A DNA stretch of 64,000 nucleotides from Thermoascus crustaceus (Eukaryota; Ascomycota; Eurotiomycetes; Eurotiales; Thermoascaceae): the NCBI GenBank assembly GCA_001599835.1, contig BCIC01000002.1, forward strand, positions 3,856,056-3,920,055. Reading direction: 5' to 3'. This document shows, piece by piece, positions 35,759-46,073 of this stretch. Numbering within the stretch: position 1 is the stretch's first letter; every line of letters starts with the position of its first letter. Position numbers and translations under genes: made by a program. Below the pieces are notes generated by a model. It searched no databases and was not told where the DNA came from. It saw only the letters and a program-made list of their open reading frames with translations.

Positions 35759-37320
35759 ATGACTACTACGCTTGAAAGAGGCCTCTCGCGGGCTTCCAGT
35801 GCTTCCATGTCCGTGTCCAGCCCTAGGCTCTCCGTCCGGAGGGACGTCACGCCGCCGGCTGTGTCTGATCCTGCCCTTTTGCACATCCACGACCGCATCA
35901 ACCAACTCGACTCCCGTATCCTCGACCTGCATTCCACCGTCCTGACCAAGGATGGCTACGTCGACCGCCGCAACCGCGAGGATGAATACATCCGTCGCGA
36001 GTTTGAAAACCACCACTCCATCTCGAGCCGCATCGATTTCAACGTGTCCCTGCTGAGGACCGACGTTGAGCAGCTGAAGACGGGTATCGCCCAGCTCGAG
36101 TTGCATATCGGCCAGGGGGGCGCTGCTGCCGTCTTCCTGCGAAGCGATATCGAACGTCTCCAGAAGGATGTGGACGATGTCCAGACCGAAATCGAGCAGC
36201 TCCAGACCGACGTCTGTGGCTGTCGGATCGAGATCAGCAAGCTGCACGCTACGGTCAGCCAGATCCGCACCGATTTCATGACACTGCAACATGAAACGAC
36301 GCGGCACTTCAGCACAGTCTTCAACCGTTTCTCCATGATGGAGTCGCGGATGAAGCACATGGAACGCGTTCGTTTCAACTCTCTGGCCCATACGATACAC
36401 GCCCCGATTACCCCGGTTCCCATGGTGGAGGAGGATGGCTCTCTTCGATGGCCCGAATATTTTCCCCGGACCGTCTGGCGGTTCTGGTGTCTGAAGAAGA
36501 GAAGTCGACGTGAGTACTTGAGAAGATGCATTCCGATAGGTAAATTCTAACAATTCGGACAGTCCATCGACTTGCGGAGCTGGCCGAGTTCTACCAACTT
36601 GAAGGCTATCAGTACTGGGGTCGAATGCAGCATGCTCATGATGACTTTGTCCCGAGCGACAGCGACTCCAGTGATAGTGACAGCCCGCCCAACTTGACCC
36701 GTTCAGAGGCCGCTCGGCTGTATCCGGAGGCCTGTCACCAGGCATTGGCCGCAACATTGGGTCTTGTATACTACAAGATCCGGAACGAGGTTGGTGAAGG
36801 ACCGAATTTGCACCTGCCTCCCCGTCCTCCCAAGCGTCCACAGGAGGAAGTCGCTTCGTCGACTTCCTCATCAAAGCAGAAGCCCGTGAAAATGGCGCGG
36901 CGTCCCAACAACGTGTCTCCTACGACACTGCATAGACTTGTCACAGGACAGCCTCCCGAGACAAAATCCCAGGTGTCTGAAGAGATGGACAAGCTTGGTT
37001 GGAATACGCACGCGTCTGAGATCTCAGACGAGACCGTGAGCAAGCTCCGGGGCATTGTGACTGACGAGATCAGCGCACTCCTTCGCGCTTTGGAACGTGG
37101 TCGCGTCAAGTTGAAGCCCAGCCGCTCTGAACGGGGCAACATGTCGCCCACCGGGTCCAGGCACAGCGTTCCCAATGGGCACAACCAGACCGATGCGGCT
37201 CAGGAAGATGAAGTCCGAACGATCCCGAACACGGTATCGACGGAGCTTATCTCTCCTGTGGCGGGAAAAGACGATCCTCTCCCCGACACCGTGTCGGATG
37301 CGAGTAGCCCTGCTACTTGA
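35759..37320 (+). CDS. Coiled-coil protein of unknown function
   Basis: Exons 35759..36509 and 36563..37320 (donor gtgagt, acceptor gacag) give 1509 nt, 502 residues. No characterised family recognised. After a Ser-rich start (MTTTLERGLSRASSASMSV), residues ~40-200 form a long heptad-like coiled coil (INQLDSRILDLHSTV, LRTDVEQLKTGIAQLELHI, DIERLQKDVDDVQTEIEQL, IEISKLHATVSQIRTDF). A conserved-looking block LAELAEFYQLEGYQYWG follows the intron, then an acidic SDSDSSDSDS run and a disordered C-terminus. The start is the first in-frame ATG; the frame is open upstream through non-ATG codons, so an extra 5' exon is possible. The stop codon lies inside a perfect 17-bp inverted repeat. Confidence 0.75.
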
Positions 37321-37349
37321 CGATCAGTCTTTAAGTAGCAGGGCTACTC
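37302..37349. repeat. Perfect 17-bp inverted repeat spanning a stop codon
   Basis: Arms 37302-37318 and 37333-37349 are exact reverse complements with a 14-nt loop, so the mRNA of the coiled-coil gene would form a strong hairpin at its stop codon (37318-37320). Each arm is itself a dyad, AGTAGC-N3-GCTACT (37303-37317 centre CCT; 37334-37348 centre AGG), so the same bases also form two tandem 15-bp dyads 31 bp apart. Either an RNA hairpin or a paired protein-binding site would explain it. Confidence 0.8.
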
Positions 37350-38567
37350 CCGTTTGACAAGGAATTGTGGGTGTATCTTTTTCAACGGCATCTGCGATTT
37401 TTATCGCTCTACCAACGACAACAGGCATGTAATTAGCGTGCTAGCCGATGTCTTGGATATGTCCAGGCATACAGCAGGAGCACGTTGATCGAATCACTAT
37501 TGCGATGTGCAGTAGTGTTAATGCCGTCGAGTTGCCTCCCATCCATCAATGGATGGACGGCACGCCGATGGATTGTGGGATTGCTTTGTACGTTCTTCTG
37601 AAGAACGTACTATGTCCGATATCCACTCTATACAAGCATCTCCGTTAAGTGAGATGTTTGACCATCCACCATTCATGACAAGCATTTATGGCATATATGA
37701 GGCGTTTGGGAAGAAGATGACACTTGTCAACCTTGGAAGATACCCCTGTCATCCATTTCTATGGATATTTTGGATATATGTAGTTTTGGGATTTGGTTTT
37801 TGGTTACTGGTTATTGGTTTAGATCGTTAACTGGAAGATAGGACAGACCTCCCTCTGTCCATCGACCGAATGAGATTATCGTTCCGTTCGACGCCCGTCC
37901 TATCTTCAGCGCTCCACGAGCTGAAAACGTACATTATAAATTTCGGGAGACGCGCAAATGCCTCGACGAACTCTCCCTTTTACTCCGCTGTAGGCGTGGT
38001 ATCAAGTTGTGCACTGTGTAACGTTGATACGCTGTTAGCTCTTGGTTCGCGACTCGTATAAATCGCTCTTCCGCCGGTGTGTGGCAATGCGGTGGAACGG
38101 AATTGAAACACACCGGCATCTCGAAGACAAACCAAGCAACAAGGAAGAGTAAGTGCAAATGTAGAAAGGACCAAGTCCGCTGATATACTGTAAATCAGAC
38201 CAGGACCGATCAGACTGCCCCACCCCTGGTCTTTTTCGTTTGTCCAAGGAAAAGGACGGATGGAATATCTATCCTGTACCTGTACCTGATATGGTAGATA
38301 TCTCGAGTAGCCAACTTCTTCCTTTTCGCCCCGCTCTCATTAATTATACCTTATGATATGCATCATATTATGACAATGGAAACTGCTATATCCCGACTTC
38401 TTCCTCGGATATGTCAGCTAAGTCAAACTTTTCCCCCTTCGTATTACCGCCCCTATTATCCCCGGTCTTTTTTCACTTTTGTTCGAATGTACATATGATA
38501 CTGTACATGATTATGTATGTATACTAGTAGTAAGTAGGTAGATAAATGGATATCAAGGATATCTTTA
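37321..38567. other. Convergent intergenic region dense in hairpins
   Basis: Between the 3' ends of the coiled-coil gene (+) and bcd1 (-). Inverted repeats seen: 37539-37556 (8 bp, 2-nt loop), 37588-37610 (10 bp, 3-nt loop), 37634-37659 (9 bp with one G-T), 37751-37766 (6 bp), 37834-37844 with 37897-37907 (11 bp), 38073-38082 with 38108-38117 (10 bp), 38197-38232 (8 bp, then TTTTT). A short frame at 37500-37648 contains HQWMDGTPMDCGIALYVLL, loosely like the Cys region of a C48 protease. Confidence 0.5.
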
Positions 38568-40207
38568 TCATTGCTGTCCTACAGCCGCCGTCGGAGCACC
38601 GCTCCCGCTCCCGGCTCCCATGAGATCCTGCTTCAGGACCTCCAGGACTTTAGTCTCGTCGACGTTCGCGAGGCCCTTCTCGTCCTCAGCCTCATCGTCA
38701 TCTTCCCCACCCTCATCCTCATCCCCGTCTTCGTCCGGCGCTTGATTATTACAAGTCCGCAGATACTCCTCCTCGAGCAGAAACTTCTCTCTAGTCTCTG
38801 ACTTCTCCGGAAGTTCCTTCGGGGAGTAAGGCAGCACGTACAGTGTGGGAAATTCGAGAACCGTCCGATCGCGCAGGGCGGAGGTCAATGAGGCGGCTGG
38901 GGAGAGGGGGATCAGGACGGGTTGTTTTGTGGTGGTTCGGGGGCGGTGGAGGTAAAAGTAGATGGTGTTGCGGTGAGGGGTTATTATCTCGGTAGGTTGG
39001 TTTGAGGGGGTTGTTGTGGTGGTGTTTGGATGAGGAGGTTCTGGTTGTGGCTGAGGTTCGGGTTGAGGTTGGCGTAATTCGGGCGTGGCTGTTTTCGACG
39101 ACGGAGTAGTGGTGGCGGTCTCTTGTTGGTCGGTTGCTGTTTGCTCTTCTTCTCGTAGGTTCACCTGGGTCTCTGGCTCCGGCTCTTGCTGCGGGGCAGC
39201 TAGCTGGTCTTGCTTCTCTTCTGCTGATATCGTCGATATTGTAGGAGGATCAGTCGCCAGTTGACCAGGAGCACCGATGATAGTGACTTGGTCGGTTTTG
39301 TCTGGAGTTGAATGCTGCTTCTCCTTTTCTTTCTCTTTCTCCCTCTCCTCCTTCGGCAGAGGATACACCCTATCGTAAGCCTCCGCAACGGTGAACGTCT
39401 CGAGACAATTCCTGAGCGTCTTCTGCCCGTCGGGCGCGACCCATTCAACCGTCCAGCTTAGGCATTTGTGTCTGTAGCACACACACACACACACACGCAA
39501 AGAAAACCAGTTAGCCGATGTCTCCTCCATAAGACGAACAGCAAAAAAGTAGAATGGGATAGGAAGAATGGACATACTTCGGATGCCACCTCGACATATT
39601 CTGCTTATTCCTCGTCATCCCCCTCGGGGCCCTGACGACCCGAACCCCCGCCCTCTCCGCCCCCCTCAAGAACCCAGCCTCGCCCTTGACTAGATGCTGA
39701 TGCTCCTGCGGACGTTTCCGTTTGTGGCCTGCCCCGGCACCACCACCCGCACCCCCATTCGCATGCTCATGTTGATTATGATCAACCGGAATCCCCCGAT
39801 TCTCTGCATCCCTCTCCGCGCGCTCCAACCGGCGCTCAATGCCCGTGATGAAGTTGAAGTCGCGATCAAAGGCCGCGGGCGTGGCGAGCTCGTTGCGGCG
39901 GACGTACGCGGCCGGGTCGCGGATGCCGGAGCACTGCGACCAGGTCTTGTGGCGCTTCGTGCAGGGGAGGGAGCAGGTGCGAGTGAAGCACCGGGGGCAG
40001 CGGTATTTGGGGGGGTTGATGTGGCTGTCGTTTTTAAGAGCTGATCGTTAGATCTGAGCTCGTTTTTTAGGGAGAGAGGTATAGGTAGGTAGGTAGGATT
40101 GGGAGAATGGGATGAAGGATGGAGAGGGTGGAGAGAAGGGATGGGAATGGAACTTACCATATCGTGCACAGCTCACTGAGCACTGAATCCCCTTGGGTCT
40201 CGGACAT
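38568..40207 (-). CDS. bcd1: Box C/D snoRNP assembly factor Bcd1 (zf-HIT protein)
   Basis: Nuclear assembly factor for box C/D small nucleolar ribonucleoproteins, needed for snoRNA stability and rRNA methylation. Minus-strand exons 40207..40158, 40024..39578 and 39471..38568 sum to 1401 nt, 466 residues. The N-terminus is a complete zf-HIT domain with all eight ligands: Cys14, Cys17, Cys26, Cys29, Cys34, Cys38, His42 and Cys48 (LCTICHINPPKYRCPRCF, then TCSLPCTKRHKTWSQC). Next come IRDPAAYVRRNEL and NFITGIERRLERAERD, and across intron 2 KHKCLSWTVEWV, as in Bcd1. The region from residue ~230 to 330 is a low-complexity Glu/Pro/Gln/Thr insert; the end is acidic (DEDGDEDEGGEDDDEAEDE). Intron 2 (39577-39472) carries a CA microsatellite next to its acceptor. 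Confidence 0.92.
39478..39496. repeat. CA microsatellite
   Basis: About nine CA units inside intron 2 of bcd1, a few bases from the 3' splice site on the minus strand. Length variation here could affect splicing. Confidence 0.85.
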
Positions 40208-40672
40208 TTTCCAAGTAGGAGACGAGACGAAGCAGAGCGTTGGAGAAGATCAAGCAGCGCAGGTTCTGCCGCTTGACTTCATCGCGGCGAGCTAGGCGGA
40301 AAAACAGCCGGAGAAACACTCGGCCCGCTTATCGATAAGGAGCCATAGATAACCTTGTTCAACTCCATGTTTATCATCTTAGATGCTCTTGTTAAACATA
40401 GTAATAGAGCTGAAGACGTGGTTTTGTCTTTTCAAAGCTAACTATAATTTAGGTAGCCCCTTGGAATTGTACTGCCTGTAATCCTCCAATGACGAGCAAA
40501 AGAAAACCACACTGCAGTTATCAGGGCACTCCCGTTGCATCCCCAGGAATCCAAAGTTGAATAGATTTAGGTAGTAGGTAGCCATCTCTTGCATACGGAG
40601 AAGAGAAGCGCTCAAACTCGACCTCCAGCCTTTCGCGACAAAGAATGACATGTGCTGGGTCTTACTTCCACG
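40208..40672. other. Intergenic region
   Basis: About 465 nt between the bcd1 start and the end of the terpene synthase gene, both on the minus strand: bcd1 promoter plus terpene synthase 3' UTR. Nothing else recognised. Confidence 0.5.
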
Positions 40673-41835
40673 TTATTCCCTTCTAAAGTCTAAAGTATCT
40701 TCTCCAGCGGGAAAGCAAGGAGTCAGTCTTTTCCGGTTTAACAGCAACAGCGGCCTTCCACCCTCCATATCGGCCAGATGTCGCGGAGTAGAAATATGCC
40801 CCGCAAGGCACTCGACTAGGCCATTTGCCCACCATTCCTGGCGACCGTTCAACTGCTTCGACTCGAGCAATGTCTTGAACTCCTCGTAGAACTGGACTTC
40901 CACGTCCAATATCAAATCCTGAGCGACCTGCTTTGCTGTTGGAGTGGAGATCGTGTGGACTCTGCGCAGAACGTCGATCGCGTTGACCAGAAGTGCACCG
41001 GTTGTCAGGTGCTCGTGCTCCTCCTTGTCGAATGAGTAGAGGTCGTTGGTCAGCGAGACGTGATCCGAGTATAGGCGAACCAGTCGATCTAGAGGTGCTC
41101 TTTCTTCCCCTGAGAGGCTGACATCGCAGGAGAATGTGAGTTGTGCTAGGAGTAGTCTTGGACGATGTCAGCAATTAATATGGAGAGGGCTACCGGAGAG
41201 AGACGTCAAAATGCTTACTCGCGTCCAATGTCCTCGGACCGATAATCCAGGCAGTTCCTCAAACTTCCAAAGACGTTTGCCGGTATGCTCTTGTACCCTC
41301 CTGTGTGTTTCACCCATTTGAAAGCACCGGCAAGGAGCTCTCTACCGGTGATGGAGTCTTCCTCCATGACCCCTTTTGCAGAGCCCTCGAGAGCCTTTGC
41401 CGGTCTCTGCTCCTCACTGCCATTTGTCTCACTCCAGAGAGACATGATCATCTCATCTGTGATGGTTTGGTCCTAGGAAGACAGATTAAGGATGGTTTTC
41501 AGTTGGTCTGGAGGATACTCTTACTGCATCATCAGGAGAGGGCTCGACGACATCTAGAACAGTTCAGTAAGCAGAAATTCTCACATCTGTAGACGTGTGA
41601 ATAAGTACTCACCGCCATGCAGGAAGATGAGCACCATTGACTGTGCTATCATGCCTGCCCTAACAGGACTGACCTCGGGAAACATATAGGTCGTGGACTT
41701 CATGGCTGTTGCCATGAGCTCGCTCTCCTTCCGCGCCCGTACATCGCCGCTAGACTTGTCCTGCAGCTCGAGACGCAGCTTGCCTTGGCTCTGACCGGAG
41801 TTGGTGTAAATCGTGTTGAGAAGGTTTTTGGTCAT
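40673..41835 (-). CDS. Class I terpene synthase with altered metal motif, N-terminus uncertain
   Basis: Isoprenoid-fold cyclase of the fungal sesquiterpene-synthase type, expected to ionise a prenyl diphosphate with Mg2+. Minus-strand exons 41835..41613, 41553..41525 (29 nt), 41472..41219 and 41156..40673 sum to 990 nt, 329 residues. The second metal motif is perfect: Asn206, Ser210 and Glu214 in VSLTNDLYSFDKEE. The first, normally DDxxE in FLHDD..., reads FLHGDVVE, formed across an intron, so Gly74 replaces the first Asp; Asp75 and Glu78 remain. The frame is open upstream of 41835 (IPLVPSNLVVPWLSSLPG) but has no ATG, while an ATG frame at about 42082 (MPISYVYETLQTVDIGTDF) is in another phase. 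So either a very short (~35-nt) intron or a frameshift separates them. Probably impaired; the product cannot be predicted. Confidence 0.75.
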
Positions 41836-44622
41836 GTCTTCCGCTTTTCTCCAGTGCTTTCCTTGACGGCAACCGGGCAGGCTGCTTAGCCACGGAACAA
41901 CCAGGTTCGACGGGACAAGAGGGATTGAATTGTCGGAGAGAGGAGGCTGAAGACCGTTGTGAAGACCATTGCTTTTTTCACCTGGCGACGCCTGAAGGAG
42001 AATAAAGGGAAATCGGTGCCAATATCGACTGTTTGAAGAGTTTCATAGACATAAGATATTGGCATGAGAAATGTCCCTTCCCACCCAGAAGCTGATGCAT
42101 CCTTGTTTCTTTCCTTTCCAGAAAGGTTGAACGGATTGCTGTGACCATTTTTATTTGAGATCCATGAAATCAGGACCCTTCTTATACACGATAATGTGGA
42201 CTATCACGCCAAAGTGGAGAGCAAAAGGCAACGGGTTGCCTGAAACAGAGATAACACCAGAGACCAACGATTGCCTTGTTGGGTAGTATACATAAGACGT
42301 CAGCTCAAGACGTCGATCAATTGGCAGGCGGTCAAGGGGGGCGACCATCTCTGACCCTATCATTCATATCACCCGCACACGAAATTTTTAATGCGCCAGG
42401 CAGCTTAATGGTGCACGAACTAGTGTAGTTCCCGTTGTCGACAAACTATATATATATATGTGCATACTCTGGTAGAGCCCGATAGGATCCGGGTACAGTG
42501 CCACTGAGAGGGGTGTTAGTTTGACGCTGCTTTGCAACCGCACTACCAAACTCTCACTTAGTTTCCTTGATAAGATTAGACCTCACTGCTTCCGTCATGG
42601 CCATTTTATGAGCAACATTTAAGACATAGTTCATGTATGTATGAACGGCATCTTGCAGGATCAACAAGACCACTACTCCTGAGTAGGAAGGTGAAATACC
42701 TCCAGGGTTGTTAAATGAGCATTTCCAGCCGGTTTTTTTTTGATCTGTTATCTAGGTAAATAGTATAATGAACTTGGTGCAAGTGATAATATATTGACAA
42801 GCCATTTGCTGTATACAAAGAGCTGGAAGTAGGGAAGTAGCCTTTGTGATATATTCACCACTGAAGAAAGTCTAGGCTTTGAAGTGTCAGCAACTTTCAA
42901 TCCTGTTTTGGGCCGAATATGTTTTGGCCTTTGTAGAGAGACCTGTGCAAATTTCAGTTGAGTTTTGTGTAAGTTCATAATGCCGAGTTCCAGGTAGTCC
43001 TGGCTGACCTATCCCTGTATCCATGTGAAGACAATGGGATAGAGAAATGATCTCAAGTATTACGACTCTGTTGCTGTCGTTTTCTGTTTGCAGAAGTTAT
43101 CTTTATCCACTGGCTATTCTGCAGAGAAGCAGGTTTTCAGAGCCCCTTCCTCTAATCCAACAGGCGTGCCCTACTTCTAATTCTGGCAGGAGCAAACCAC
43201 CACGGTCAGACATGGAAAAATTAGGTCTAGATCTCTCTCGATAATGCGCCTTCATCACTGTACCACAGTGCCGGATTTAATTGCCGGCCGTGCACAAGCT
43301 GAAATTCTGACCACATGCGCTAAATCAATGTCTTTCTACCGCCTCTGGCTAACCAAACTTAGATCTAGATAAGCTGATGCCATCTTGAGACGTCCGAAAG
43401 TTCTATGCAGGCCCGGCCTGCAGGTGGGATTCCTGAAGATCCCTAAATCGGGCTAAAGGAGCTCAAAAAGATGCCGGTTTTTCAGGCCCGTCCACACACA
43501 TTGTCCACTTCAACATCTTGTACGGCGGAAGGGAGGGTCAATTCCTTTTTGCACGTCAGTTAAAGATTTGAGGGCCGAGAATGGTCTGGGTAAGGGGTTG
43601 AGTTCAGTCTAATAATAAGCATGGGCGAAGTTGGCGATATAGATTTCGACAACGGTATCCCTTCATCTCGAATGGCCTTAGATAACACAAATGGCAACGA
43701 ATCTGCGACAATGCTGTTGTACTAGATGTCGAGATACGGCAATCGTAATGGGAAAAAGGCAATCCAACATTAGTCACGGCGGGGTGAACATTATAAGTGG
43801 ATACTTACATAAGGATATCTTCTGCACCTCCTCTACCGACGTTTCTACCGTCCCCTCGCGTTCACAATTCTAAGAGTAAATGCTGGAGAAAACAGTGTCG
43901 AACTCTGGCTTTCGCCGGTACGATGTGGAGGACCTCCGGAAGAGATCCACGGATATTTGGCTAAGACCACTTTGCGGTCACTACGGCTGCAATCTCTCGA
44001 GAATACGGAGACTGAAGGAGGCTGTGTATGGATGATCTACTCGCTCGTCCGATTTGGCGTCGAGACAAGCTTCAAAGTGGATATCATCTTGACGGGCGAC
44101 CGAGGAAGGCTGCTGATCTGGCACTCCGCACATGGGTACTGTCTTCTCCCGGTGTATACCACCGCAAGATAACCTGCGAAGATGCAAAAGCGGAATACTG
44201 TGCAAGTGGGGGATAACAGGTCCGTTACATCCACCGGCAGTATATACCCCGCTGTTCCCTAAACCCACTCGCCCGGTTATTCTTTGGCGTCTAAGGTCAA
44301 GGGATCAACTACCGGCAATTCGGATCTCGAGCCCCTTCGATGTACGCCGCTTAGCGCCTTGCAGGTTGGACTTGTCTCCAGACGGGGAAGACTCTCTCCC
44401 CTTTCGTGCAATTATCATTCGTCACGCATGAATGCACGTCGCATATAGTTCTGCTGACCGTCGTAGAGTCTTGCAGACATTCTCCAAACGGTCTGTTGGA
44501 AGTCGAGTTGATCTCAACTCGGTGGCTCGACAGGACAAGGCAGGCGAAGAGCAGGAGCATAGGTAGATTCAACCCGCCCAGGTACCAGGTATATATCTAT
44601 CTTCACAGGAGCAAAAGACACG
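41836..44622. other. Intergenic region between terpene synthase and broken monooxygenase
   Basis: 2.8 kb. The first ~250 nt hold the unresolved N-terminal coding sequence of the terpene synthase. The rest has a short TA tract (42446-42459) and no supported gene; open frames around 43957-44268 lack motifs. Confidence 0.5.
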
Positions 44623-46073
44623 ATGCCAGTTGATGCAAGACAACCGTTCAGGATAGCCGTCGTCGGCGGCGGCATCGCTGGGCTCGTCACGGCTCTCTCC
44701 CTTCACCACCACTGCCGCGACCAAGGTATCAAGGTCGACGTCTACGAGCAAGCGCCCCAGTACAAGGAGATCGGCGCCGGTGTTGGGATCGGCCCCAATG
44801 CAGCAAGGATCCTCGGCAAGATCGGACTCTTTGACAAAGCGTACGAGATCGCTGGCAAGCGTAAACATGTCTGGATATCATTCCGGCCCTATGACAACGG
44901 CGACGACATTGTCACGATTCCCGCCTACGAGGAGGGAAAGGTGAAGCAGACGCCAGTGCACCGGGCTGAGTTCTTGGAGCTGCTGGTCAGTGAGATCCAG
45001 ACTCGCGGAGCAGCGACGCTGCATTCGAATAAGCAGTGTCAGAAACTCGAGGTAGCCAGTTGTCACCATCTATACATCCCAAGAAGAGATTCTGATGTAT
45101 TCAGGACCGCGGTGAAACGATGACGGTGACATTTGCGGATGGGACCACCGCGACGGCGGATCTAGTCATCGGAGCAGATGGAATCCATTCCAATGTCCGA
45201 TCGCATTTCATCATAAGATCCCCTCAGCAATTGATATCTTGAAGCATATAGGTTTCAAAGACTAAAACCTATATAGAACGACGACGCACGCTTCGGTGGA
45301 ATGGTCGTCTACCGTGGCCTGTGTCCAATATCAAAGCTGGAAGACTGGTGGCCACTCGAGTCGTACTCAGCCGCCTGGCTCACTCCGGGAAAGCATTTCC
45401 TCGTCTTCCCCATCAGCCAGAACAAGATCCTGAACATCGTTGGATTTGTGACCACGAAGAAAGAGGACTTGGGAGACGCCAGGGAGAGCTGGACGCTTAC
45501 TAGCGACAAGGAGTCCGTGAGGAAGGAATTCGCCGAGTTCAACAGCACGGTCCAGCGTATCATCGAGTATATGAACACGAACCCGCTTAAATGGCTCCTT
45601 TATGACCGCCAGTCGTTCAAGAGATGGGTCTTTGCAGGCGGGAAGGTGACTCTCTTGGGAGATGCGGCGCATGCGATGCTCCCTTCATCAAGGTAGGCTG
45701 GCACATCCAACTTTACATAGTTACAACGTGACCAGCTAACATCCATTCCAGGCGCGGGAGCAGGCCAGGCCATCGAGGACGCCTACATCCTCGGACGAGC
45801 CCTTCAGGACTTTCGCCTCGCGGTCCTCCCAGGGCCACTCTCTAGAGGACTGGCTTCAACCTGTACCAGTCTGTCCGGCTTCCACGCGCTGAAAAGATGC
45901 AGGAGACCTCGCGACAGGCAGGTGATGTGTACGAGATGGTGGCGAAGGAGCTGCAGGGGCTGTCGTACGAGGAGTGCCTGCCGATCGTGAAGAAGCTGGT
46001 CGAGAACCGGATGACCTGGATCTGGTCGGAGGATGTCAGTTCGGCGTATGAGAGGGCGAGGCATCAGCTGTAG
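44623..46073 (+). pseudogene. Salicylate hydroxylase-type FAD monooxygenase, broken
   Basis: Recognisable group A flavin monooxygenase with four lesions. Exons as in intact relatives: 44623..45051, 45105..45212, 45277..45692 and 45752..46073. Motifs: RIAVVGGGIAGLVTALSL, GAGVGIGPNAARIL, DLVIGADGIHSNVRS and VTLLGDAAHAMLP. Lesions: (1) the donor after SHFI at 45213 reads ATAAGA where GTAAGA is expected, with the frame otherwise continuous to NDDARFGGMV at 45277; (2) an extra T near 45685 shifts frame inside the HQGAGAGQ motif; (3) an extra G near 45823; (4) an extra C near 45860, after HSLEDWLQ and before LYQSVRLPRAEK. The C-terminal block DVYEMVAKELQGLSYEECLP is otherwise well kept, suggesting recent loss. 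Sequencing error could explain single indels, but hardly all four changes. Confidence 0.75.

Noticed and set aside
35705..36874. 389-codon antisense frame over the coiled-coil gene
   Set aside because: No ATG-led domain structure, crosses the real intron, and mirrors the codon bias of the plus-strand gene.
45213..45276. AT-AG (minor-class-like) intron in the flavin monooxygenase
   Set aside because: Donor ATAAGA lacks the extended ATATCC consensus of minor introns; together with three frameshifts a mutated GT donor is simpler.
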